A stretch of 25,424 nucleotides of DNA from a virus. This document shows positions 14,271 to 20,524 of the stretch, one piece after another. Both the position numbers and the translations under genes were made by a program. The notes beneath the pieces were generated by a model. The model was not told where the DNA came from. It saw only the letters and a program-made list of their open reading frames with translations, and did not search any database. Position 1 is the first letter of the stretch. Each line of letters begins with the position of its first letter. The stretch is taken from IMG/VR virus record IMGVR_UViG_3300038427_000110, positions 1-25,424 of that record, one strand, 5' to 3'.

Positions 14271-14652
14271 CCACGGCGGCTTTGACGTTAAAGAACCGTC
14301 TGAACTGCGCGTAAACAGGGAGCTTCGCATAAATCCTCTCATACTCCTTTCCGACGTGATAGTGCAACCTCAGCTCGATCATCCGTAGCAGGCCCGCCGT
14401 TGCTTTCAGGGCATAGGCTGGCCGCATGGGGTAGAGCATGTGCGAGACGGTGAGAACTCCTGGGAACGCCCGGCGATTCAGATGATCGCAACGCCGTTTA
14501 GCCTGCTCGTAGCAGCTCATAATCGCCCGCATCTCTTGACGGCTCATGTGATCCACGTCATAGATCGGAGCGTCCAAGGGGTTACGGCGGCGGCGGTGAG
14601 GTGTGCCATCCTCATCCCAATAGGTCCAGCCATCGCTCGGGGGGCGTTTCAT
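14248..14652 (-). CDS. Hypothetical protein (134 aa)
   Basis: ATG 14652 overlaps the stop of an 18-codon upstream frame (ATGA), which favours this start over an upstream in-frame Met at 14739. The N-terminus is polar (MKRPPSDGWTYWDEDGTPHR). The remainder is helical and basic (EMRAIMSCYEQAKRRCDHLN, LLRMIELRLHYHVGKEYERI). No family recognised. The promoter of the next unit lies inside its 3' end. Confidence 0.6.
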   Translation of the reverse strand: MKRPPSDGWTYWDEDGTPHRRRRNPLDAPIYDVDHMSRQEMRAIMSCYEQAKRRCDHLNRRAFPGVLTVSHMLYPMRPAYALKATAGLLRMIELRLHYHVGKEYERIYAKLPVYAQFRRFFNVKAAVESQDKKS

Positions 14653-14705
14653 ACCTTCGATGCGAGCCGCACCATTTCGGTGAGGTACTCCACCTCCAGT
14701 TTCAT
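14649..14705 (-). CDS. 18-codon coupled micro-ORF
   Basis: MKLEVEYLTEMVRLASKV with GGAGG 4 bases before the ATG. Both the ATG and the stop take part in ATGA overlaps with neighbouring frames. It may be a leader peptide that couples translation of the 134-residue protein, or a remnant. Confidence 0.42.
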   Translation of the reverse strand: MKLEVEYLTEMVRLASKV

Positions 14706-14800
14706 ATCGCCTCCAGTTTGTTATCGGCGCGAAGTTCATTCATGCGCCAAATGAGAAATTTCTCCAACCAGAACGGGGAGCACTTGGGACAATGGAACAT
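14702..14800 (-). CDS. 32-residue Cys-pair mini-protein
   Basis: MFHCPKCSPFWLEKFLIWRM followed by NELRADNKLEAI. CPKC could pair with a Cys encoded in frame just upstream (TGT ACT ATT TAT, before the ATG), so the true gene may start earlier at a non-ATG codon. The stop overlaps the next start (ATGA). Too small for family assignment. Confidence 0.45.
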   Translation of the reverse strand: MFHCPKCSPFWLEKFLIWRMNELRADNKLEAI

Positions 14801-14824
14801 CCCCTTTTCACCGTCTGGATAAAT

Positions 14825-14840
14825 AGTACAACGTGGGACT
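14825..14840. repeat. AGTACAACGTGGGACT palindrome-family copy
   Basis: Exact reverse complement of the copy at 2893-2908 (AGTCCCACGTTGTACT). It lies in the 38-base gap between two leftward genes. Confidence 0.5.
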
Positions 14841-15102
14841 ACCAGTCGATCTTTTCAGGATCGAATTTTCCCGCGCATCCCGTCCGGCCACACGCGGAGC
14901 AGTCTACGTTAACGAAAGCATCGTCGATACGGAGCGACCGTTTGTCTGGGATGTGGATGTGAGTTTTCGTGTTTGGGCAATACTCCGGGCAGTTTGTCAC
15001 TTCATCCCTGAGTTGTTTGCGCTGTTCGGCTGTGAGTGAGCCCCAAAAGCTATCACTCAAGTAAAGCCATCCTCGTACTGTCGCGTCTGAAATTGGATAC
15101 AT
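14839..15102 (-). CDS. Small zinc-binding-like protein (87 aa)
   Basis: TGGAGG stands 4 bases before the ATG. The N-terminal part is helical (FWGSLTAEQRKQLRDEV). NCPEYCP and DCSACGRTGCAGK provide five Cys, enough for a zinc knuckle. Unknown function. The leader GGAGGCACTATG is the same as that of the gene at 18118-18315. Confidence 0.65.
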   Translation of the reverse strand: MYPISDATVRGWLYLSDSFWGSLTAEQRKQLRDEVTNCPEYCPNTKTHIHIPDKRSLRIDDAFVNVDCSACGRTGCAGKFDPEKIDW

Positions 15103-15117
15103 AGTGCCTCCAGGAAC

Positions 15118-15145
15118 GCAGCCCGGTTAGGGGCTGCGTGGTCTG
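15118..15145. other. Strong hairpin between two leftward genes
   Basis: CGCAGCCC-ggttag-GGGCTGCG, an 8-bp GC stem, lies in the gap between the 15153-15827 gene and the 14839-15102 gene. No T-run follows on the minus strand, so it is more likely an RNA-stability or attenuation element than a terminator. Confidence 0.4.
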
Positions 15146-15152
15146 ACGGGCG

Positions 15153-15827
15153 CTATACGTGATAGTCCACCACAACCAAAACAGTTTCGGGCGGCAGAGG
15201 TTCAATGAAGCGATGGAGAAACTTTTGTTTCCAGAGTTCCCAAGGCTCATTCCACACCACAATAATGGCGTTTTCGTCGCCTGTCGTGACGCACTTATTT
15301 GCCGCCACATCAAGATTGTCGGGGTCTTTGAGTTCGCACTCAGTCGCCGTGGCGCAGCCGAACCAGCCCAGACGCTCAGGTTCATGCCAGTGGCGATTCC
15401 GCAGGAAAGCATACGCTGCCGGTACTGGCTTCCCCTTCAGTTCCTTCAACTGGATTATGTCTCCATCGAAGGGCACCCAGAAGCCAGGGTGCTTTAGTGC
15501 CTTGCCGGTTCCGTGGCAGCCGTTGCACCCGTTGCACCTGTCGTACCACGCTTGTCCAAACTGAGCGAGTCCTTCCGGCCTGATTCCGGTTCCGGCACAC
15601 AACTCGCAGACCTCGCTATTACGAGGATCCTCGCTGGCCTTGTAGTCTGGGAATAACATCCCGGTACAGCGCCCGCCGATCTGATACCAGTCCCAACGGG
15701 AGCCATCCCGAAACAAAATGCCGTTTGCGTCGTAAGGTTCCATCTGGAACTGTACGGCGGCTTCCACTTCCGCGCGGTCGTTGGGGTTCACCACATCGAC
15801 CGCTACCAACACACATGCGTGGCTCAT
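15153..15827 (-). CDS. Phage hypothetical protein with DnaJ-like Cys-rich segment
   Basis: 224 residues. DGSRWDWYQIGGRCTGMLFP (about 42-61) is a segment shared with other phage and bacterial unknowns. It is followed by CELCAGTG and CNGCNGCHGTG, the CxxCxGxG pattern of DnaJ-type zinc modules, then a second half rich in Trp. It may recognise protein or metal; its function is unknown. AAAGGAAGAG precedes the ATG. A chance frame inside it is much less protein-like. Confidence 0.72.
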   Translation of the reverse strand: MSHACVLVAVDVVNPNDRAEVEAAVQFQMEPYDANGILFRDGSRWDWYQIGGRCTGMLFPDYKASEDPRNSEVCELCAGTGIRPEGLAQFGQAWYDRCNGCNGCHGTGKALKHPGFWVPFDGDIIQLKELKGKPVPAAYAFLRNRHWHEPERLGWFGCATATECELKDPDNLDVAANKCVTTGDENAIIVVWNEPWELWKQKFLHRFIEPLPPETVLVVVDYHV

Positions 15828-15851
15828 GGATTTCTCTCTTCCTTTCGTTGT

Positions 15852-15935
15852 TTAGGCCGGTACTTCCGCGATGATCTTTGACCACACCGCAGTGGGGATG
15901 GTCACGTTTCGATACCAGTAGTGTGTATAGCCCAC
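15852..15935 (-). pseudogene. 27-codon remnant of a GYTHYW-type phage protein
   Basis: GTG start with GATGGAGG upstream, reading GYTHYWYRNVTIPTAVWSKI followed by IAEVPA-stop. The opening GYTHYWYR is the conserved start of a phage family whose members are usually well over 100 residues. Only the first strand and helix remain here, so it is probably truncated, with the next gene placed right after it. Confidence 0.48.
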
Positions 15936-15957
15936 GTCCTTAGTGCCTCCATCCTAA

Positions 15958-15978
15958 GGCCCCGCTGTCACCGGGGCC
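15958..15978. other. GC-rich hairpin in leader
   Basis: GGCCCCG-ctgtcac-CGGGGCC, without a T-run on either strand. It lies between the 30-residue membrane peptide and the GYTHYW remnant. Confidence 0.35.
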
Positions 15979-15985
15979 GGTGGAA

Positions 15986-16078
15986 TCACTCGAACAGATG
16001 AACCCCAACGAAGTACCCAATGATCCCGAACAAAATCAGAACCAAGAGTACTGTGAAGTGCGATTGAATCCGCTTCAT
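15986..16078 (-). CDS. 30-residue single-span membrane peptide
   Basis: ATG 16078 overlaps the upstream stop (GAATGAAG). The product is MKRIQSHFTVLLVLILFGII followed by GYFVGVHLFE: a basic N-terminus and one membrane helix. Small toxin-like or lysis-modulating peptides look like this, but nothing more specific can be said. Confidence 0.52.
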   Translation of the reverse strand: MKRIQSHFTVLLVLILFGIIGYFVGVHLFE

Positions 16079-16410
16079 TCGATCTTGACCTCCACGGGGT
16101 TGACCGCGTAGACCACGGTTTTGATGTTCGCTGGGTCTCCCCAGTGCCAGAAGGTTGAAAAGCACCCGTTTGAAGGATAAGACAGGGTGAAGCTCTGGAT
16201 TGGGTGAAGCCCCGAAGTGACTAGTGAGCTCGAGTATGTGGTAATCACCGCCGTGTGAACGTCCGGCTGGGTAAAGCAGGCCGTGACGAGCATTGTCCCA
16301 AGCAACCGAGGGATGGGGATAAAGGTCAGCGTCAGGTTTGAGTCAACCGAAATTACTTGCCCTACGGCTGCGCCGCAGAGCGTTGCGAAAACCAACAGTA
16401 AGCGTTTCAT
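16075..16410 (-). CDS. Exported hypothetical protein (111 aa)
   Basis: Starts with a signal peptide (MKRLLLVFATLCGAAVGQ, likely cut after GAAVG or GQ). The mature part is beta-rich (LTLTFIPIPRLLGTMLVTAC, SLVTSGLHPIQSFTLSYPS) with two Cys. AGGAG precedes the ATG. A secreted phage protein could act at the cell surface, for example in superinfection exclusion; that is inference. Confidence 0.65.
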   Translation of the reverse strand: MKRLLLVFATLCGAAVGQVISVDSNLTLTFIPIPRLLGTMLVTACFTQPDVHTAVITTYSSSLVTSGLHPIQSFTLSYPSNGCFSTFWHWGDPANIKTVVYAVNPVEVKIE

Positions 16411-16653
16411 AAGTTCTCCTAATAGTCTAATTTCTACGAACTTGTTTCTGTGGTTGAGGTCCTTCCCCTTCGGGGAAGGAGAAAGACCCCATTAAACATC
16501 CTTTTCGGGGCCTCCCGAGCCCCTAGGTTAGCCCGCCGCGCACTGGTTGAAGGTTAGCGGCGGGCCGATTCGCCAAGAGTCCCACGTGGGACTACCCGTT
16601 AAACCGACTTTATTTCTGTGTGGTAAAAACAGTTGATTGTACAAGTTTGCCCT
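16411..16653. other. Non-coding gap with hairpins and a 16-bp palindrome
   Basis: Holds a 9-bp stem with a 3-base loop, TCCTTCCCC-TTC-GGGGAAGGA (16460-16480), a weaker GGGGC...GCCCC stem near 16507-16522, the perfect palindrome AGTCCCACGTGGGACT (16578-16593) and one CTTTATTTCTG (near 16608). No convincing gene is seen on either strand. Confidence 0.55.
16578..16593. repeat. Perfect AGTCCCACGTGGGACT palindrome
   Basis: Full 16-bp two-fold symmetric site, the consensus member of a family scattered through the window, mostly between genes. Confidence 0.7.
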
Positions 16654-17055
16654 TCACTCTGGCAACGCCTCGACCATTTTGCGCAGGGCGCGCGTACTAA
16701 CGCCAGCAGCCAAGAGGTCGCGCGCACTAACGCCAGCAGCCCAGAGGTCGCGCGTACTAACGCCAGCAGCCAAGAGGTCGCGCGTACTAGCGCCAGCAGC
16801 CCAGAGGTCGCGCGTACTAGCGCCAGCAGCCCAGAGGTTGCGCACATTAGCGCCAGCGGCCAAGAGGTCGCGCGTACTAACGCCAGCAGCCCAGAGGTTG
16901 CGCACATTAGCGCCAGCAGCCCAGAGGTAGCGCATACTAACGCCAGCAGCCCAGAGGTAGCGCGCACTAAAGCCAGCAGCCCACTTTTTTTTGATGGCTG
17001 ATATATCAGCTTCCAGCTGATCCAGTTCCTTCAATAACTCAGATTTCGTTTGCAT
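16654..17055 (-). CDS. Tandem-repeat protein (ten WAAGVSTRDL-like units)
   Basis: 133 residues. A coiled-coil N-terminus (MQTKSELLKELDQLEADISA) is followed by ten 10-residue units with consensus [WL]AAG[VA][SN][TV]R[DN]L, then RKMVEALPE. Read as pentapeptides (RDLWA-AGVST) it fits the A(D/N)LXX-like pattern of pentapeptide-repeat beta helices, with 20 pentads or five coils. Pentapeptide proteins can mimic DNA; the assignment is tentative. GAAAGGA precedes the ATG. The minus frame is chosen because its N-terminus looks natural and all neighbours read leftward. The repeats are near-identical in DNA, so expansion is recent. Confidence 0.62.
   Translation of the reverse strand: MQTKSELLKELDQLEADISAIKKKWAAGFSARYLWAAGVSMRYLWAAGANVRNLWAAGVSTRDLLAAGANVRNLWAAGASTRDLWAAGASTRDLLAAGVSTRDLWAAGVSARDLLAAGVSTRALRKMVEALPE
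16691..16984. repeat. Ten tandem 30-bp repeats
   Basis: Units of the type CGCGTACTAACGCCAGCAGC plus 10 more bases repeat with an exact 30-base period, differing at only a few positions. Variation is concentrated at codons that swap Trp/Leu, Val/Ala, Thr/Ala/Met and Asp/Asn/Tyr. No spacers are present. Confidence 0.92.
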
Positions 17056-17078
17056 CGTCTAAACGTCCTTTCGTTCGG

Positions 17079-17669
17079 CTAGTACATCACATCGTCCATT
17101 GTGCGATAGGTGAATGTGGGCGGATGTTCCGCGGCTTCCGCTTGTTTCCAGCCCGCAATGTAAGCCTCAAGTACCGCCGTTGCAGCCTTGCGGTATTCTG
17201 TCGGCCAGTACTGCCCCGTAGTGTAGTGAATCTGGCCGTGGTTGTAATACTGGCAATCTTTTATGTGCCATTGAATGTCACTGCGTTTTGACGGATGCAC
17301 GTACATACCGCAGGGACAGGTGTAGTCGGGCGTAACGGCCCAGTCTGATTCCCCAACCAGCCATTGCAGTCTACCGCTAAACGCCCGGAACGCGTCCGCT
17401 AGCAGGTCCGGCCTGGCAGGCGTCAACCCGCGGGCTTCATCCAACGCTGATAGCGCCCGATGGCGATGCTTCCCTATCTCGCGAATCTCCGTCCGGTACG
17501 CCCGCAACCCGTCGGACGGGGCCAGCTTGCCCCATTCGTTGCGCGTGTAAGCCCGGTCATAGTAATTGCGCCAGTCCAGGCCGGGACGTTGTTTAATCCA
17601 CGCTTCCAGCGCGCGAAACACTTCGTCAACGTGCAAGGGTGCATTCACCTCTGTTGATTCTGTCTTCAT
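17079..17669 (-). CDS. Conserved phage hypothetical protein with Cys-rich segment
   Basis: 196 residues from ATG 17669, chosen because GGGAGAGGA lies just upstream; an in-frame Met at 17696 lacks a site. PGLDWRNYYD followed by LRAYRTEIREIGKHRHRALS is a pattern I recognise from phage unknowns (PGL-x3-NY, YR-x-E). A later segment (CPCGMYVHPSKRSDIQWHIK then DC) resembles a zinc-binding CPCG...H...H motif. Function unknown. Confidence 0.68.
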   Translation of the reverse strand: MKTESTEVNAPLHVDEVFRALEAWIKQRPGLDWRNYYDRAYTRNEWGKLAPSDGLRAYRTEIREIGKHRHRALSALDEARGLTPARPDLLADAFRAFSGRLQWLVGESDWAVTPDYTCPCGMYVHPSKRSDIQWHIKDCQYYNHGQIHYTTGQYWPTEYRKAATAVLEAYIAGWKQAEAAEHPPTFTYRTMDDVMY

Positions 17670-17688
17670 GACGTTCCTCTCCCTGTTG

Positions 17689-17704
17689 AGTCCCACGTTG
17701 GATT
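17689..17704. repeat. AGTCCCACGTTGGATT palindrome-family copy
   Basis: Degenerate member of the AGTCCCACGTGGGACT family, 20 bases upstream of the 17669 start. Confidence 0.4.
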
Positions 17705-17708
17705 GCTT

Positions 17709-17728
17709 ACGGCCTCAAGCGAGGCCGT
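17709..17728. other. 8-bp hairpin ACGGCCTC-aagc-GAGGCCGT
   Basis: Strong stem-loop in the gap upstream of the 17079-17669 gene. No T-run follows it on the minus strand. Confidence 0.35.
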
Positions 17729-17879
17729 GTAATCCCCAAGTCGCGCCACGCGCGTTTAGATTCGTTCCGCAAATTCCTAGCCCTTGCGGCGGCGAACCTG
17801 AGCCAGCAGAACCTGAGCTGGACCTCGGCGCCGCTGTCGGAATGGCAGAAGCATTACAAAGCCATCGGCCGCGCGTCAT
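17715..17879 (-). CDS. Doubtful coupled reading frame (54 codons)
   Basis: The ATG overlaps the upstream stop (AAATGACG), but the product is Gly/Ser/Pro rich and unconvincing. On the other strand the same DNA reads LDSFRKFLALAAANLSQQNL and SEWQKHYKAIGRASF, which looks more like real protein but has no start codon. The stretch 17697-17879 may be a relic of a plus-strand gene. Confidence 0.22.
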   Translation of the reverse strand: MTRGRWLCNASAIPTAAPRSSSGSAGSGSPPQGLGICGTNLNARGATWGLHGLA

Positions 17880-18121
17880 TTAGCTGTCCTCTTGCCACCC
17901 CGGAAACCATTATGCTCTCGGCCATCAGGTAAAATCAGCCTGTGGCCAGCCGCTCGCCAGCGATAAATATAGTGCCTCACGAGCGCTTGCGCCGCACCCG
18001 TTATGTCGCTGATTTCGGGCACGGTGTGATCGCCCGCGCAAGCGAGGCGGAATATACGTGTGGCCGTAGCGCCCCTGGGTAACCCGTACTTGCGCAGTAC
18101 CCGCTCGATGTGAGATCTCAC
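17876..18121 (-). CDS. Small protein with helix-turn-helix-like segment (81 aa)
   Basis: GTG 18121 overlaps the upstream stop (GTGA). ATRIFRLACAGDHTVPEISD followed by ITGAAQALVRHYIYRWRAAG reads like a DNA-binding helix-turn-helix (a short helix, turn at DITGAAQ, recognition helix ALVRHYIYRW), with a basic tail (FRGGKRTAK). It could be a regulator of the small-gene unit. The assignment rests on pattern only. Confidence 0.6.
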   Translation of the reverse strand: MRSHIERVLRKYGLPRGATATRIFRLACAGDHTVPEISDITGAAQALVRHYIYRWRAAGHRLILPDGREHNGFRGGKRTAK

Positions 18122-18315
18122 TGACCGATCAATTCCGCCGCTTCGGCGGACTCTATCATACTGGAGTCGCCGCGCGAGGTGTCCACGTACCAGTCGCCGC
18201 GTGCGTCTCGGCGCACCTCACGCTCAGCGTCTATGGTCCAGATTTTCGCGTCTTCGTCGGTGTAATCGTGCTGTCTGATTGCCTCTTCGGTAAAGCGAAC
18301 CGTGCGTTTGTTCAT
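18118..18315 (-). CDS. Small hypothetical protein (65 aa)
   Basis: TGGAGG stands 5 bases before the ATG, and the stop overlaps the next GTG. Charged, mixed alpha/beta (TVRFTEEAIRQHDYTDEDAK, RRDARGDWYVDTSRGDSSMI). No family recognised. Confidence 0.62.
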   Translation of the reverse strand: MNKRTVRFTEEAIRQHDYTDEDAKIWTIDAEREVRRDARGDWYVDTSRGDSSMIESAEAAELIGQ

Positions 18316-18363
18316 AGTGCCTCCACTCTCTTCTACTCTTGTGAGCGGAAGAGAGAAGAAACG

Positions 18364-18579
18364 CTACGCCGTCGCCTGTTCTGTGATGCTGTGCCAACCA
18401 ACCTCCGTCCCGCGTGTCTCAATGCGCCAGTCTCCCGGCTCCTCTTCGCGGGCGTCAGCTAACAGTCGCATGGCTGCTTTCAGGTTGGGGTGCTTTTCGT
18501 CCGGGCAAAACCAAGAGCCAGCCACATAGGGCGGAATGCCGCGAACGTACTTGACTACTCTCAGATTGATAAAGTCCAT
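18364..18579 (-). CDS. Small hypothetical protein (71 aa)
   Basis: AAAGGG precedes ATG 18579. MDFINLRVVKYVRGIPPYVA then GSWFCPDEKHPNLKAAMRLL and a final GWHSITE: a compact mixed fold. Unknown function. It is separated from the next upstream gene by a gap carrying a palindrome copy. Confidence 0.6.
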   Translation of the reverse strand: MDFINLRVVKYVRGIPPYVAGSWFCPDEKHPNLKAAMRLLADAREEEPGDWRIETRGTEVGWHSITEQATA

Positions 18580-18634
18580 ATTTCCCTTTCTAGCCGTTAG
18601 GCCAATCGGAGCGCGCCGTATAGGTGGCTCCTCA

Positions 18635-18650
18635 GGTCCAACGTGGGACT
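18635..18650. repeat. GGTCCAACGTGGGACT palindrome-family copy
   Basis: Near-palindromic relative of AGTCCCACGTGGGACT, in the gap between the genes ending at 18653 and starting at 18579. Confidence 0.45.
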
Positions 18651-18652
18651 AC

Positions 18653-18952
18653 TCAGCCCCGGATCCTCTTAGCGGCCAATTCCAGCCGTAAGGCGTCTCC
18701 TGTAACCGTGTAGATGCGGCGTCCGAACGTCGCCGTAGGATGCGGAGCCGATTGCGTGCAACCAGCACCTTGCCAAAATGCGCCATCCGATACGCGGCTC
18801 ACGCACCAGCAATGAAAGTGTGGATCTCGCTTGGCTTTATCGGCGATCATGCGTCTTTGTAGGGCGTCACATGCTGGCCCCAACTCGCGGTAGATGAGGT
18901 TCTCTGCCGTGTAGTAGTTCCTCAATTCGTAGAGTTCTTCAGTTGCCTTCAT
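18653..18952 (-). CDS. First gene of the leftward small-gene unit (99 aa)
   Basis: AAAGGATG precedes the ATG. The N-terminus is helical (ATEELYELRNYYTAENLIYR), with FHCWCVSRV and a later Cys as possible metal ligands, and a helical end (GDALRLELAAKRIRG). Not recognised. It lies directly downstream of the TTGACA-17-CAGTAT promoter, whose spacer carries an operator-like motif, so it should be the first product of the leftward unit when the operator is free. Confidence 0.64.
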   Translation of the reverse strand: MKATEELYELRNYYTAENLIYRELGPACDALQRRMIADKAKRDPHFHCWCVSRVSDGAFWQGAGCTQSAPHPTATFGRRIYTVTGDALRLELAAKRIRG

Positions 18953-18985
18953 GGTGTTTCATCCTTTCTCCCGCTCGGCCTCTTG

Positions 18986-19014
18986 ATACTGCACTTATTT
19001 CGGTTTGCTGTCAA
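18986..19014 (-). promoter_or_regulatory. Leftward promoter with operator in spacer
   Basis: Minus strand: TTGACA (19009-19014), a 17-base spacer and CAGTAT (18986-18991). The spacer contains CCGAAATAAGTG (18992-19003 on the plus strand as CACTTATTTCGG), a copy of the repeated motif. A protein bound there would block polymerase, as phage repressors do. Confidence 0.68.
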
Positions 19015-19246
19015 ACTGCGCCGAGCCTCTAGAGCACTGTCCTTGTGTTATCAACACCTTGCGGCCTAGTGCTTATTTCTGTCCTATTTCTGGCTTATTT
19101 CCAAGGCCGGGCGCGCGCGAGATTTGGGACCTCGGGCCGGAGGCCCAGGGGGTAGGGGTCGCGCGCGGCGGCGGCCGGGAAGAGCATTGGACCTCTGCGG
19201 GCGCGGCGGAAAAAAAATCCCAGGGAAAAAATGAGGGGCAAAAAAA

Positions 19247-19278
19247 CTCTTGACTTTAGGGCAGAAATAGCGCAGAGT
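19247..19278 (+). promoter_or_regulatory. Rightward promoter candidate
   Basis: CTCTTGACT (the same -35 context as the promoters at 10.9 and 14.2 kb), a 17-base spacer holding GCAGAAATAGCG, then CAGAGT, a weak -10 just before GTATAT. It mirrors the leftward promoter in having the motif in its spacer. A-tracts directly upstream could act as an UP element. The -10 is poor, so activation may be needed. Confidence 0.45.
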
Positions 19279-19289
19279 ATATCCAGATT

Positions 19290-19457
19290 ATGGATACCGA
19301 AATAAGTGACAGAAATAAGAGAGAAGTGTTGAGGTGTGTAATTTGCACATGGGTTTGGACGCCGAGGGTGGGGAAAGGTGAGCCGAAGCGATGTCCGAGA
19401 TGCAGGAGCCAGCGATGGCGGGGAGAAATTACAGGGGGCCAGGGGCGGGAGAAATAA
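19290..19457 (+). CDS. Small zinc-ribbon protein (55 aa)
   Basis: MDTEISDRNKREVLRCVICT then WVWTPRVGKGEPKRCPRCRS and QRWRG: a classic C-x2-C...C-x2-C ribbon with basic residues, as in small phage transcription or DNA-binding proteins. It is the first rightward gene after the operator array, and two operator copies lie within its first 10 codons, one at its stop. There is no clear ribosome site, so the transcript may be nearly leaderless. It is a candidate regulator or early protein. A similar ribbon opens the protein at 23439-23846. Confidence 0.6.
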   Translation: MDTEISDRNKREVLRCVICTWVWTPRVGKGEPKRCPRCRSQRWRGEITGGQGREK

Positions 19458-19519
19458 GGGTAATAATATACTTGACTTTCCTGGCTTTCACCGGTTACGC
19501 TTGGGGGTGGCGTGACAGG

Positions 19520-20500
19520 CTAGCGCTTCTTCTCTGGAGTAGGCGGCGTCTCTGGATTGCGATCTTCGTCATTACCTTCTTGACAATTCCAAAGCTCCCC
19601 GCGAGCATTGGCCACAAAGAAGCAGAACTTCAGCCAATGCGGAACCTTGAACTGGTCAAGGTAATCGATTCTACCAACCAGAAAAGAGACCATTTCGGAG
19701 GTTGGGTAGATGGTCGGTTCTTGTCCTGTAAGGATGAACGGAACAGCAGAGATAGTGTTTGGAGCAAGAGTCCGAGTGACGGGATTGCGTGGGACAATGA
19801 CGGGTTTTCCGGTCCCCATGTACGTAAACTTGTCGAGCAACATCTTGTCTTGCCAGTTATGCATCCAGTCTGCGTGAGTGCCCATACTGATGTCGCTCTG
19901 GCTAGATTGCGCCTTGACCGTTACGTCGAAGGCAGCCGTCCTTCCCATGTTTTTAGGGTATACTTCATACCTGTAGACGTATCCGAATGGCGGCGATGGT
20001 GGTGCAACAAGAATTGGCTTGATGGGATCAATCTCTACCCAAGCGCGTTCATCGATCCTAAACTGATCAATGTTACGATTAAGAGCGTCAAGGGAAGTTT
20101 CAGCCGCGCTCATGGCCGCCTTAGCTGCAAGCTCAGAAGAGGTGCTCTGTTTTTTGACCTCGGAAAGAGTATTGTTGGTAATCCTCACCAATCTACCAGT
20201 GAAGACGGTATAGACGATCAGAACGCTCAGAGCGCCGACTTCCAGCCACACCATGGGACTTATATAAAACTTTTTAGCTTCATAGCTAGTGGCCATTCCC
20301 CACATGTATCTGACAATTCGCCGAGTGAATTGAATAGGCAGAGTGGCCACCTTATAAAAGCGGCTGGGTTTTTGCTCGGCGGGATTCTTTGTATCCTCTC
20401 CGGTCTGTTCATGCTCCGTGTCGTTCTGCCGGTCCAGCCCACCATCCTGCGGTCCTTGGTGGTTGGAGTTTTCGGGCTGCTGCTTTTCTTCTGTGCTCAA
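19520..20500 (-). CDS. Single-span membrane protein with Asn-Met-Gly-Arg-Thr-Ala domain
   Basis: 326 residues on the strand opposite to the surrounding operon. A hydrophilic N-terminus (residues 1-45) is followed by a membrane helix (MVWLEVGALSVLIVYTVFTG, about 83-102), a coiled-coil stretch, then a beta-rich domain containing RIDERAWVEIDPIKPIL and YPKNMGRTAAFDVTVKA. Acidobacterial and proteobacterial genomes carry many such membrane proteins of unknown role. The start is a TTG (20500) with a distant GAGGT; an upstream non-ATG start is possible. A broken relative lies antisense at 22026-22350. It ends near 19520, against the zinc-ribbon gene, and begins where the methyltransferase remnant is cut, so it looks like an inserted cargo gene. 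Confidence 0.75.
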   Translation of the reverse strand: MSTEEKQQPENSNHQGPQDGGLDRQNDTEHEQTGEDTKNPAEQKPSRFYKVATLPIQFTRRIVRYMWGMATSYEAKKFYISPMVWLEVGALSVLIVYTVFTGRLVRITNNTLSEVKKQSTSSELAAKAAMSAAETSLDALNRNIDQFRIDERAWVEIDPIKPILVAPPSPPFGYVYRYEVYPKNMGRTAAFDVTVKAQSSQSDISMGTHADWMHNWQDKMLLDKFTYMGTGKPVIVPRNPVTRTLAPNTISAVPFILTGQEPTIYPTSEMVSFLVGRIDYLDQFKVPHWLKFCFFVANARGELWNCQEGNDEDRNPETPPTPEKKR

Positions 20501-20524
20501 AGATGTATCCGAGACCTCTTGGAC

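Larger units (their letters stand above)
18992..19458. promoter_or_regulatory. Array of eight CNGAAATAAG-type sites (operator or iteron region)
   Basis: Plus-strand CTTATTTCNG forms start at 18994, 19072, 19083 (CCTATTTCTG) and 19094; inverse CNGAAATARN forms start at 19262, 19297, 19310 and 19449 (GAGAAATAAG). The three sites 19072/19083/19094 are spaced exactly 11 bases apart, one helical turn. CACTTATTTCGG at 18992 and CCGAAATAAGTG at 19297 are a perfect 12-bp inverted pair. Between them lie a very GC-rich block (about 19105-19210) and three A-tracts (19210-19247). No gene is seen from 18953 to 19289. Either a repressor-controlled switch or a replication origin would fit. Confidence 0.72.

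Noticed and set aside
16691-16984. CRISPR array
   Set aside because: The 30-base units follow one another without spacers and encode a continuous repeat protein.
16633-17001. Plus-strand gene through the 30-bp repeats
   Set aside because: The minus frame has a natural coiled-coil start, a ribosome site and the direction of all neighbours; the plus frame is a by-product of the repeat.
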